From NCBI GenBank assembly GCA_963575745.1, contig CAUYUJ010017899.1, forward strand, positions 75,001-139,000: 64,000 bases of DNA, given 5' to 3'. This DNA comes from Prorocentrum cordatum (taxonomy: Eukaryota; Sar; Dinophyceae; Prorocentrales; Prorocentraceae). Both the position numbers and the translations under genes were made by a program. Below the pieces are notes generated by a model, which saw only the letters and a list, made by a program, of their open reading frames with translations, had not been told where the DNA came from and made no database searches. Positions 31,635 through 41,577 of the stretch are shown here, piece by piece (within the stretch, counting starts at the first letter, position 1; each line of letters begins with the position of its first letter).

Positions 31635-33009
31635 TTGATTTTCTGCGGCCTCCGGCGCGCTGTCATCTTCTGTCGGCGTCATGCGCTGCTCAAATCAATG
31701 GCGCCCTTTGCTGTCCGCGACGCGGCCCCGCTGGTGGGAGAGATGAACGGCCCCTCCTGGTGGGTGGGTGGCAAGAAGGGGCGCCTTGCGCCATGGGCCC
31801 AGGCGACAGTGTGGGCCTTGCTCCAGGTGTTCAAGGAGCACGACCTCGAGCTGAGCAAGCGACATTGCATTGTCCGGCGCCAAGATTGGCGGCGGACACC
31901 CTGGCACGGCAGCAATCGGCAAGATCAAGAGTGCGATGCAGAAGGACTTCCAGTGGTATCTGGGGAAGTCGACTGTCGTGGCCAAGCGGCCAGGCCCCGC
32001 AGATTCGGACGCCCCAAAGGCAGCATGCCATCGCGAATGCTACAATGGCCATGGCGACCCGCGGCGAGGGGCCGACGGCGACCGACTTGAGGCGGTGCTG
32101 CCCCGACGCGACGCTCGACCCCATCGCGGGCCACCCTGTCACCGACAAGTAGATCTACCCCGTCTTGAAGTCGGAGTGCGTGGGCGACTGGGCCGAGATG
32201 CAATGGGGCCACTTGCGACCCGACCGAAATGCGGCCCTGTCACCTGAGATGAAGGCGTGTCGCCTGACACTTGCGCGTGCGGAGATGCGCTTCGGTCGAT
32301 CTTCAGAGTGGCGTCGCAGGAGCGTGATCTACGCGGGCCCGTGCCGCGCGATTCTCTCGGACAGGCCGCGTAGCAATTTCGATCAGAAGCAGGCGTCCCG
32401 CGGGGCGTCGAAGCCCTGGGTGTCGCCCGGCGCGAAGGCCGCGTCGCGGAATCTATTGGCCTCGCCCGTCGCCGCAAAGCAGACCCAGTTCGGGGACAAG
32501 AAGATCGGGTGTTCATCGTGGTTTTCAGGGGGAAGGTACATTGCGAGGTCATGGGCAGCGGGTGGAAGCAGACTGGCGCAGGGGTCGCCCAGATGGTCGG
32601 CCGCTTGGAGCGCATCCTCCGGACTAACTTGGGCAACGGAACACCCTTGCCCCGCGTGGTCCTCGGGCCTGGCTTCTATTGGGCTTCGACGGGCCACGTC
32701 GTCGGCGATTATTCCAGCGCCCTCGAGCAGCGTGGTTTCCGCGCATATGCGGGCGCAGACGCGAGCAAGCAGCCTTCGGACATGCGCGACGTGTTTCCCC
32801 GCGAAACCGCTGCGGCGTGAATCGGGCACTATGTCGAGAAGCACCGCCTGGCGCAGGGCATTGGCTCGACGGTGGACGAGCTGGCGGACGGGCTCAAGGT
32901 ATGCAAGACGTACACCAACCGCAATTTCGAGGTGGGCGCGTTGCGCTCGAGCTACCCCGAGCGCGCGCAGGAGCTCGTGGGCAAGAAGGGCGAGCAGCTG
33001 GACCATTGA
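31635..33009 (+). pseudogene. DDE-type transposase-like pseudogene
   Basis: Pieces in several frames resemble a DDE transposase family I recall as widespread in dinoflagellates. 31,635-31,880 includes VWALLQVFKEHDLELSK. 31,895-31,990 includes GTAAIGKIKSAMQKDFQWYL. 32,165-32,500 covers a WxxxCRAILSDRPRSNF-like segment and KAASRNLLASPVAAKQTQFG. 32,509-33,009 has VVFRGKVHCEVMGSGWK, then PGFYWASTGHV and GFRAYAGADASKQPSDM, a TGA at 32,818-32,820, and IGHYVEKHRLAQGIG. In the family the strand before GFY usually carries a catalytic Asp (DRGxGFY); here it reads VVLGPGFY, so that Asp appears lost. Frameshifts, an in-frame stop and the missing residue mark a dead copy. Terminal inverted repeats were not found by eye. 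Confidence 0.55.
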
Positions 33010-34279
33010 TCGGGGGCTTCTAGGCAACGCAGAGCCGCCGCTCTTACGACCGCTCTGCACAATCGTTTGAAGGGCATTCCGCCACGCGGTGTGCCCCAGT
33101 GGAGCATCCCTGCTCCGCGTGATCATAAAAAGACGTGAGAAGGCGCCTCTAGGATATCGAAAGGACGTCTGTATATTAACCTGGGGTGGGAATACGCTTG
33201 TAGATCGGAAGTAAAACTCAGCGTCGTCTCTGTGAGTGCAGAGTCTTCCCGTCTCCTCGCCGCCCTGGTCCTTCGCGCCTTGGCGAAGGCCCTCTTCCAA
33301 ACCCCAGCTCTGCCTCCTCGTCCTTCTGCTACTTCTCGCCCATCCACCTTCTGCCCCGCCCCTCCAGCAAGGGCGCGCAAGTCAATTTTTTCGGCGCCTC
33401 TGCCGCCGCGACCAGCATGAGCGCGTTCTCCGATGGCCAGATCGCGATGCCGCTGGGGCAACCCCGCGGGCCAGGCCGTTGGGGCAACCCGGCGAGCCGC
33501 TGGGGCGCGGGAGCAAGCTGTTTGAACAACCCCACGGGTCTCGAGTTAGTCGTGGCCGTGCTCAGGTGGGGGGCGGCGCGAAACCCAGCTCTGCCGCGAG
33601 CTGCTCCGCCTCGGCCCTGGAGCTTCCCGCTCTCTTGTCGAACTCCCCGAGCGCCCTCCGCAGGGGCGCCGGCGGCCCGCGCTCGGGGAACTCTCGCCTG
33701 GGCGTCCGCAGGATCAGCATGTTCCGCATGCGCGTGGGCGTCCGCAGAATCAGAACATGACGTAGTGGTGCAGCCACGGATGCTCGTCTGACGTGCCCAC
33801 GCAGCCAGCGTCCTCATCCCCGGTACAGTTGATGATGGCGCCCTTCGCGCCGCGTCTGGCCCTGCGACAGCGTGTGGGTCAGGTGGGGTACGTGCGTCAG
33901 GGTGAACCCAGGGCGGCGCGCGACGTGCGCCCCCGAGCTCTGCCGCGTGAGCTCCTTTTTGCCGTCTTGGACGTCAGCAAGTTCCTCGCCCGCGCTCCAG
34001 GCTCGCCGTCATCGTCAGCGTCTCCGGTCCCTTGTATCAGCAACTCTGCGACATGTGGCCCCGGCCCTCCCCCGCCCGCCGCCGCTGGGCGCCGCGCCGC
34101 GAGGGGGTCGCTGCGGCAGGACGCGCCGCCTCCTCCACCGAACCGAAGACAGGGGGGAATTGCCATTCAAAACTTTTGTCACCGATTGGCCGAAATAAAT
34201 GCTTTGAGCCAGTTGGGCCCCTTGGAAGCGCAGGCGTCAAAATTGTGTCCGTCAAAGCCCCATCGGTGGAAGCTTCCGC
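33010..34279. other. unassigned GC-rich DNA
   Basis: No family recognised on either strand. Short internal duplications occur, such as GGGGCAACCCCGCGGGCC and GGGGCAACCCGGCGAGCC near 33,455-33,495, and GCGTGGGCGTCCGCAG and CTGGGCGTCCGCAG near 33,695-33,740. Confidence 0.4.
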
Positions 34280-35180
34280 TCAGAACTTCCTCGCGACTCT
34301 TTCACATGCTTGCCGCTTGGCTCCCGACTCGAGACTTCCTCACAATTCTCTCACAGACGAGGCTCCTCTCTGAGATTCTCTGCGTATTCATGCTTGAGGA
34401 GGCCATGGGTGACGACAGTTACGAATTTCCGATTGCCCGTTCGGATTAGTATCACGGGTTGCGGGCCACATAGGGAGGGGGCTCCCGCTTGAGATTTTCT
34501 CGCAATTCACTCCCAGACGCGGCTCCCGCCTGAGACTTCTCCCATGTTCAGGCGAAAAGAGACCCAAAGTGACGACAGTGACAGGGCTCCGATGACCCGT
34601 TCGGGTTAGTATCATGAGTTGCGGCCCCACAGTGAGGGGGGCTCCCGTTCGAAGCGTCTTCGCCACTCTCAACGACGAGGATTCCGCCTGATTCTTCCTT
34701 CGTGCTCATGTTTGAGGAAACCAACAGTGACGTCATTGACATATTTCCGATCACCCGTTCGGATCAAGAAGATGAGGTGCGGGCCCCGTAGGGAGGGGCT
34801 CCCGCCTGAGACTTCTTCGCGATTCACTCTCAGACGGCGCTCCCGCTTGAGATTTCCTCCACGTTCAAGCGTGGGAGAGGCCCAACGTGACGACAGGTAC
34901 ATGTTTCCTAACACCCTGTCGTATTAGTAGCGTGAGCTGCGGGCCCCATAGGGAGGGGGCTTCCGCTTGAGATATCTTGGCAATTCATTCCCAGACGGGA
35001 CCCCCGCCTGAGACTTCCTCCGCACTCAAATTTTAGGGGTTCCAAATTGACGATAGTGAAACGTATCCGATTATTCGTTCGGATTGCCAACATGAATGCG
35101 GGCCCCACAGGAGGGGTCTACCGCTTGATATTTCTTCGCGATTACTTCACGGACGAGGTTCCCGCTTGAGAGTTCTTGAT
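34280..35180. repeat. 159-bp tandem array, 5 copies
   Basis: The landmark CCCGTTCGGAT recurs at 34,436, 34,595, 34,753, 34,912 and 35,073. Each unit also has GCGGGCCCCATAGGGAGGGG, CTCCCGCTTGAGA and a second TCCCGCCTGAGACTTC half-unit, so it is itself a dimer. A related degenerate array lies at 14,055-14,290. Confidence 0.9.
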
Positions 35181-35229
35181 TATGAATGTGAGGGTGTGTG
35201 AATGAGTGTGAAAGCATAGTGCCGTGATG

Positions 35230-35437
35230 ATCAAAGTGTGGTGGTGATGATACCACACTGTGTGGTGGTGATGATGGCGACCGATGGCCATGACGGGAAA
35301 CTTGAAGTGTCAATGGATGACGACGGTGTGACGATGATGGCGATGATGATGATGATGGTGATGATGATGATGCTGCTGATGCTGATGCTGATGCTGATGC
35401 TGATGATGATGCTGATGATGATGCTGATGATGATGAT

Positions 35438-35498
<61 letters not shown>

Positions 35499-35502
35499 TG
35501 AG
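35230..35502. repeat. (GAT)n/(GCTGAT)n microsatellite
   Basis: GATGAT and GCTGAT triplets. Confidence 0.95.
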
Positions 35503-35639
35503 GGTGTTATTGTTGTTACGCGGGGGTGTCCCAACGAAAACAATGACCTGAATCAGGATGTGGGGAGCGCCATATTTTTCCAAAAACACCTTATCTTTCC
35601 CTTCCTGCTCCTTTCCCTCATGCGGAATCCATACCCTTC

Positions 35640-36010
35640 TCTTGCAAGCTCCACAAGTCCTTCTCTTTCTCCTTCTCCTTCCTCCTTCTCGTTTTACTTC
35701 CTTGCTCTGCTTGTTCTTCTCCTTCTCCTTCTAATTCTCGTTCTCCTTCTCCTTCCCCTTCCCCTTCTCCTTTCCTTCCGATTCTCCTTCTCCTTCTCCT
35801 TTTCCTTCTCCTTCTCCTTTACCTTCTCTCCTTCTCCTTCTCCTTCTCCTTCTCCTTCTCCTTCTCCTTCTCCTTCTCCTTCTCCTTCTCCTTCTCCTTC
35901 TCCTTCTCCTTCTCCTTCTCCTTCTCCTTCTCCTTCGTTCCTTCTCCTTCTCCTTCTCCTTCTGTCCTTCTCCTTCTCCTTCTCCTTCTCTCCTTCTCCT
36001 TGTCCATATC
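35640..36010. repeat. (CCTTCT)n microsatellite
   Basis: TCTCCT/CCTTCT hexamers, pyrimidine strand on top, almost perfect at 35,830-35,930. Confidence 0.95.
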
Positions 36011-36416
36011 CTTCCTCTTTCCTCCTCCTCGTCCCTTTCCTCAGTCTCCCTCAACACGCCCGGCTGACCTTTCAAAAATCCTTTGGAGGAGGGGGGGGGC
36101 GACGACCGACGGCGAGGCAGGAGCGCCGGCGAGGGAGGAGGAAGAGGCGGCCCTGAGGGAAGGTGGAGCGGGGGGGCAGGGACGGATGGGGGAGAGGGGA
36201 GGGGGGGGGGCACCCCGAGCGGAGAAGAAGCCAACACGCGAAATGTAATCCCGACACTTTCCCCCCCTTGTCTCTCCCTCTCCTCCTCGCTCATTTACGG
36301 TGCAACTTGAATAGACACTACCCCCCCTTTGTCCGCCCCGCCCCCCCCCACAATACACACCAATCGTTCTGGAATAATGTGAAACACGCGAGCGTGTGCC
36401 AGCACCAGGACGAGAC
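36011..36416. other. unassigned GC-rich DNA
   Basis: GGGGGG-rich and Arg/Gly-rich in all frames; no gene recognised. Confidence 0.4.
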
Positions 36417-37354
36417 TCAGCGCGCAGGTCCTGCGCCAGCGGCAGGCGCCGGCGCCGCGGGCAGCGCCGCCCTACCAGCTCCCGCCGCCCCCGCAGCCGA
36501 CCCGCCTCCCGCCACGCCTGCAGCCGGGGCGACCGCGGCATGGGCAGCCCCGGCCTCGGGCGCCGCCTTCGCCTCGGCTCCCTTGGCTCCCTTGGCGCCC
36601 TTGCCCCTGGCGCCCTCGCCCTTCCCGCGGCCCTTTCCCTGGATCACGCCCTTGGCGCCCTTGGCCTTGCCCTTGGTGCCCTGGTTGCCGCGAGCCCACT
36701 GGCAGTCTCGCTCCTCCCCAGTGCGCTCTGGGTGCGTCAGCCTGTGCGCTGTCTGGGCGCCCCCCGCTGGCGGGGCCGCCAGTGCCACGCTAAGCACCGG
36801 CAGCCCCGACGCCCGGTGGAGGGGGTGATCCAATGATTGGATCGCCTGCTGCGCCCCCACCGACGCCGCGCCGAACTGCAACCTTACCTTGAAGGTGACG
36901 GGGATGCGCACCCTCGCGCCGGAGGCCTTATCCCAGTGACGCTGTTCAAAGACAACACGCGCAAACCCCTCTTTGGCCAACGCCTCCGAGAGGAGCCGGA
37001 CACACGGCGTCGGCGACCCGTGCTGGTTCGCGCTGCTGTCGGGCAGCGGCCACTGCAGCCCCAAGTTGGACGCTAAGTCCTGACCCACTGGCGCCGGCGT
37101 GGCCTGCCGCAGCTCCTTGTCCTGTTGCTGCTCCCCATGAGCCTACCACGCCTGGTCGAGGGTGGGAAATTCCTCGAGAACGAGGCTGGTAGACTTGAGC
37201 ACCTGACTGACCTGGTGCGACAGCCGAGCAAGACGCCCCTCTTGCTGGGTCTGTCGCTCTTCAAGAGTCGCCAGTCGGCGGGCGGTCTCCGCGCGGCGCT
37301 CTGAGGCAGCAGCCATTCGCTGGGCCGATAACACCAGTCTGGATTACGCTGGAC
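36417..37354 (-). pseudogene. retroelement ORF1-like frame, one in-frame TAG
   Basis: Reading leftward from 37,354. The N-terminal part is a clear coiled coil (RMAAASERRAETARRLATLE, then QTQQEGRLARLSHQVSQVL). TAG at 37,143-37,145 interrupts the frame, which continues unchanged with GLQWPLPDSSANQHGSPTPC, then ARVVFEQRHWDKASGARV and RIPVTFKVRLQFGAASVGAQ. It ends with a Lys/Gly/Ala-rich basic tail (repeated KGKGAKG-type units). A coiled coil, a compact central domain and a basic tail together resemble ORF1/gag-like proteins of non-LTR elements. I recall the F-E-Q-R-H-W-D-K region from dinoflagellate repeats, but that needs a search. Confidence 0.5.
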
Positions 37355-38100
37355 GCGAAGGAGGGTGCGGCCCAATGGCTCCCCGCACCTCCCCGCCCCA
37401 TGAATGCCCCTGGCCCCCCCCCGCCCCCCAACAACCACCCCTTTCGCCCCCACCACCACCACCACTACCACCACTACCCACCCGGGGCCCCGCAGGCCGA
37501 GGGCGGCAGGGAGCCTTCGGGTGAGAGCCGGGTCCGCCGGGCGAGGGGGCGTGAGCAGCTGTTCGGAGCGGCGAGCACCATCCGCTGTGAGTGCAAACAG
37601 GATAGAAAGGGGGTGAGGGAGAGGGAGAGGGGTGGCCTTCCTCCCTTTCTTTTTTCCGCTGTCATGGCGGCGCTCGAGAGTCTAAGAGTCGGGAGGTCCA
37701 GGGAGCGGGGGCTGCGGCACGAACACACACAATAACGGCGTGCAAGCGGAGGAAGAGAGGGGGAGGGAGAGGGCACCCCAAAACGGAGGGAGGGGCAGGT
37801 AGGGGGGGCGGCAGGTGGGACGTCAACCTAAGCACAGCCCCCCTGCAGTGGGACTTGGGGGCGGCCATGGGCGAGCACGGGGCTCGCGCTGGCACAGCGT
37901 GGGGCAGGGCGAACCCTGCCCTGGCTGCCCCCGATGCGCGGCACGGGGCCGGCATCGTCTCGTGGCAGTCGCCGCAGGGACGCTGCCGTCAGCTGCAGGC
38001 CAGGAGCACCGAAATCACGGTGCCACACAGGCTAGGTTGGCGCCCGCCCGCTGCCCCCCCCCCCCCCCCCGCCTCCCCACACCCCAAAAGACACGCCCTA
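37355..38100. other. unassigned DNA
   Basis: Contains short CCACCA and GGGAGGGAGAG runs. No gene recognised. It may include untranslated parts of the minus-strand retroelements on either side. Confidence 0.4.
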
Positions 38101-38547
38101 CCCCCACGAGGGCCCTTTTAGCCGGCCCCTGCCAGGCGTCGCCGGGCCAGTCCAGCAGATCGGATCGCCGCCTTCGCCTTGGCGTGCACCCCCCTTACCT
38201 GCAGGCTTGGCCGCGGTGGCCTTGGCAGGTGGGCCTGCTTTCATCTTCACCACTGCGTGTGGTTTCGGTTTTGCCTCCCCGGGAGGGGGCGGCGGGTACA
38301 TCAGTCCACACTTAACACGCGTATGGTTCAGCATTTCGCACCCCCTGCATTTGGTTTCGTGCGCTTTGCGGCAGCCTTCCTTGACGAAAAAAAGGCACGA
38401 TCGGCACTTCGCCATCCCTGCCGCATAGCCGACAACAGTGCATCGCGTAGTGTGGCCGTACAGATCTTTGCTGAGTTTTTTTGAGCTGCATTTTCCTAAT
38501 AGTCCATATCCTTCCAATGAAGCTCTGCCACTGCAGGGGGAGGCCAA
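38101..38547 (-). pseudogene. Cys-rich retroelement-associated ORF
   Basis: A frame of about 149 codons. The middle holds a Cys/His cluster (KCRSCLFFVKEGCRKAHETK, then CRGCEMLNHTRVKCG), a probable zinc-binding module. A Lys/Pro/Ala-rich tail follows. It starts at the RNase H stop on the same strand, so it is either the C-terminal extension of that polyprotein after a stop or frameshift, or a neighbouring ORF. The exact fold is unknown. Confidence 0.45.
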
Positions 38548-38922
38548 TTACCGAGCTGATTGGGTTGACGCGTACCCGCGTCTCCCTAGGTCCGCCGCTC
38601 TGTCCGCCAACTCACTGTCGTGAGCTCCTGTGTGACCGTACACGTGCTCCCACGTGATCGTACGCCTCTCGCTTACTCGCGCGGTGAGTACCTGCACCGC
38701 CTCCGCCAGCTCTTCGTTCGACTTCGCCTCCAACAGCTCCCGCGCAATTATCGCCGGGCGCTCCGAGTCATAACGAATGTGTACGGGCACATGACCACCG
38801 TCGGGGGCTTCCTCTAGCGGCCAGCGCATGCGCTTGCCAACTGCCGAAAGCTCCGCAGTGTTGCTGGTCTGACCCCTGGCGCCAAACCATCTGCGATTCC
38901 ACGCACGACTCACCACGGGGGG
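38548..38922 (-). pseudogene. RNase H domain fragment of a retroelement
   Basis: The frame ends at 38,548 and contains the second half of an RNase H fold. SNTAELSAVGKRMRW matches the strand-helix with the catalytic Glu (N-x-A-E-L). HIRYDSERPAIIARELLEAK matches the central strand with the Asp (Y-D-S). WEHVYGHTGAHDSELADRAA matches the His loop and final Asp (V-x-G-H-x-G...ADxxA). The first strand with DGS is absent because the frame is closed by a stop near 38,950. RNase H removes RNA from the RNA/DNA hybrid in LINE replication. No RT was found upstream on this strand; tandem repeats begin instead at 38,970. Confidence 0.7.
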
Positions 38923-38969
38923 ATGGAGGACAGTACGGGACTATCCCAGGTGGGCCAGGGTCCGTGACC

Positions 38970-39475
38970 CCAGGCGACGTCTCTGGGAAATCCAGCGAAT
39001 CCGGGGGCTCGGGCGACGAATTCCAAACCGGCGCCCCCGCGTGGGACATCCTCAGAAAAACCGCCCCCAGAGCCTCCCCGAGGAGGCCCTCAGATGCCCC
39101 CCTGTTCCGTTTCAGGCGACGTCCGGGAAACCCGGGCGAATCCGGCGAATCTGGCGACGAATTCCAAACTGGCGTCCTCGCGTGGGACATTCTCAGAAAA
39201 ACTTCCCCCGGAGCTTGCCCAAGGATGCCCAGAGGTCTCCTGTTCCGATTCAGGCGACGTCCGGGAAATCCAGCGAATCCGGAGAATCCGGCGACGAATT
39301 CCAAACCGGCGCCTTCGCGTGGGACATCCTCCTCAGAAAAACCGCCCCCGGAGCCTCCAAAAGGAGGCCCTCAGACAAACTGGCGCCCCCGCGTGGGACA
39401 TCTTCAGAAAAACCGCCCCCAGAGCCTCCCCAATGCAAGGAGGCCCTCAGATGCCCCCCTGTTCCGTTTCAGGGG
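38970..39475. repeat. ~139-bp tandem array, ~3.5 copies
   Basis: GCGACGAATTCCAAAC recurs at about 39,013, 39,153 and 39,290; a shortened copy with CTGGCGCCCCCGCGTGG is at 39,378. Each unit also has CGCGTGGGACAT and CTCAGAAAAAC, and CCTGTTCCGTTTCAGG recurs at 39,100 and 39,458. Confidence 0.85.
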
Positions 39476-40356
39476 GCGTACGGCTCGTCGTCGTCTGCAA
39501 GGAGGGGAAAGGGAGGCGCACGAGCAGGAGGGGGAGGAAAAGGAGGAGGGTGAGGAGGAGGAGGAGGACCCGTCGTCGTCGTCTTCTTTTCTCGGGGTGT
39601 TTCTTTCCAATTTGGTGTGTGGATGGCGCGGCATTCATGGGGCAGCCTCGATATTAGAGCTCGGGGCCCCCTTCTGTAACTACCTCTCCTTTCTCCTGTT
39701 TTCAGGGTGGGGGGTTCACAATCGGTTCCCCACGAGGAACCCTCTCACCAAACAGACGGATCCCCTTCTCTTTTCTATTCTTCCTGACGGAATAGGTGTG
39801 AGGGGATGCATATCTGATGCGGCTGGGGATCTCCAGCTGTCGGGATCGCAGAATTTTGTTCAAATCCTTTCCACATTCCTGACTCGTCCTCGCCCTTCAC
39901 TTGCACACTCACTTGGCCCCACAGCATGCCGCTGGCCATGGCTGCTGCCGGGGTCCACCTCGTCTTCTTGCAGCTGCTGCCCGCTGCTGCGATTGACGTC
40001 CGGAGGCAGCCCGGGGAGAGAAGCACGTTCGACGCTCGACGCTGCTCGACGCTCGACGCTGCTCGAAGCAGTCGGGGGAGAGAAGCACGTTCGACGCCGA
40101 GTATCTTTCACGGTCTTCGCCGTCTGGGCCCTCCCCGAGCCTCGGCTGCACCCGCCTCGGGATCCTGGGCAGAGCGCGCCCTGCCTGGGAGCTGGGCTAC
40201 AGTTAAGTCGGGCCTGTCCCTCTGCAGGGGGAATCTTCAAGCATAGTCTGGGGACGATTTTTTTTGGCAATTTATGCATATTTTTGGTATATTTTGTGAG
40301 TACTTTGAATTTTTCGACAAATCCGCCTGTAGGGGGACACGCCTGACCTAAGGCTA
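39476..40356. other. unassigned DNA
   Basis: Includes GCTCGACGCTCGACGCTGCTCG repeats near 40,030-40,065 (CGACGCT units) and AT-rich DNA at 40,245-40,325. No gene recognised. Confidence 0.4.
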
Positions 40357-40473
40357 CAGTCGGACCGAGGTATACGATCGAGCCCAGTTCGGGGAGGGTG
40401 CCCTAGTTTTCTGGCCGACGGAAGTTCTCATGTTCTTGGACGATGTTTTTCTGGCCTGGGTCCGGCTGTGTCT
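40357..40473. repeat. dispersed repeat, copy of 2,826-2,994
   Basis: Shares GTCGGACCGAGGTAT, GTTCGGGGAGGG, GGAAGTTCT and TTTTTCTGGCCTGGGTCCG with the left copy. It lies about 550 bp upstream of the first PQQ-like exon. Confidence 0.7.
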
Positions 40474-41026
40474 CTTGTTGTCTCCCAGGTACTCTGGCGT
40501 GGGCAGGGAGGCCTCCTTGATCCAGTCCGTGGGGCGGGCGGAGGGGCAGTCCGTTGCAGGGTCTGGGGCAGGCCTGACGACCCGGTTCTCTGACTCGGGT
40601 GCGGGCTCGGTCAACAGTGCGGCCACCCTGGGAGTGATGAACAAGGCGGGCGTCACCCGATACCAGGATTTGGACGGGGCTAGGACGAGGATGAATCCTT
40701 TCGAGAGCGTTCCGGAAAGCTCTCAGAGCGTTCTGGAGCGCTCTGAGAAGGCCGCAGCGCATGAGACATGCTTCAGAGCCGCCGGATCTCAGAGATTCTC
40801 GGTTTATTCTCATACGATTTTATCTTCGTCCTGGCTTGGTAGTGGATCATGGGAGCCTTGCGTACCCTCGTCAGTCAGTCTTCAGAGTCCACTAGCGTCG
40901 ATTAGCGTCTGGTAATCGATGAGACAGTGCCGATTTATCGTTGAATGAGCGTCGATGAGCGTCGATGTAGCGTCGATTATCGTCGATGTGCGTCGATTCG
41001 CAAGACCCAGCAAGATGGTATAGCAG
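40474..41026. other. presumed intron or 5' flank of PQQ-like gene
   Basis: Ends in a degenerate GCGTCGATGA/GCGTCGATT repeat (40,895-41,000). If 41,027 is a true 3' splice site this is intronic, but no upstream exon was recognised and the pyrimidine tract is poor. Confidence 0.4.
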
Positions 41027-41317
41027 GCTCCCGTGAGTTGCCGCAGAACCAGGACTCCCGTTTCGAGAAGGTCAAGACAGTTGATGGCGCATTCTTCTGG
41101 TCCGAGCCCAACGCTCGCGAGGGGAGCAACTACGCCGGCGCTAAGGACCTTACCCAGAGCGTGTCTTGGGGCTGGCACCACCCGGCTGGAGTCTACAACA
41201 CCATTCCGGTCGGCGCCCCCCTCCTCGACGACGAGATGAATATCTACATCGGATCCGACGACGCCATCCGGAAGTTCGACTCCAACGGCGTCATCAAGTG
41301 GGCCTACGCCCCCCGAG
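41027..41317 (+). CDS. PQQ-like beta-propeller protein, exon 1 of those visible
   Basis: About 97 codons of non-repetitive, protein-like sequence. It includes VDGAFFWSEPNAREGSNYAG, then LTQSVSWGWHHPAGVYNTIP, VGAPLLDDEMNIYIGSDDAI and RKFDSNGVIKWAYAPRG. The strand pair 'NIYIGSDDAIRKFDSNGVIKW' is a typical PQQ-enzyme-like/BamB-like blade (x-I-Y-x-x-x-D-x-x-I-R-K-F, then G-x-x-x-W). The match to a dinoflagellate protein family is from memory. The 3' splice site is placed at GCAG|GCTCC (41,026/41,027) and the 5' splice site at CGAG|GCTCC (41,317/41,318, GC type), phase 1 at both ends. AGGCTCC is present at both edges. N-terminal exons must lie upstream. Not a quinoprotein by proof: only propeller repeats are seen. 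Confidence 0.75.
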
Positions 41318-41367
41318 GCTCCTCGCTCTGTCCGTTTCTCGTCTCTGCCTCCCGCCCTTCGGCGTCA

Positions 41368-41577
41368 CCACAACATACTAATACGATGCGTGCGTCGGTC
41401 CCCAAGGGGCGACGCGCGCGCCGAGAAATCTTATAGTGTAGGCTCCATGGCGGGCACATTCTGGCCATAACGCTCGGAAAGCGATATGCTACAAGATGTT
41501 TGTACTGTATGTTCGGGTCGGACGCATGCCTCCAAGGAGGGCACATAGTACGAGTGTGTCCTTCTGCGTCCCAGTCC
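41368..41577. repeat. dispersed repeat C, copy 2
   Basis: Same-strand copy of 24,880-25,095, placed 50 bp inside intron 1. Confidence 0.85.

Noticed and set aside
33010-34280. Open frames on both strands of 100-220 codons
   Set aside because: High GC gives long frames by chance. No motif, and frames overlap on opposite strands equally well.
38970-39475. Repeated CCTGTTCCGTTTCAG|G as splice acceptors of duplicated exons
   Set aside because: The units are a 139-bp tandem repeat. Frames inside differ between copies and show no domain.
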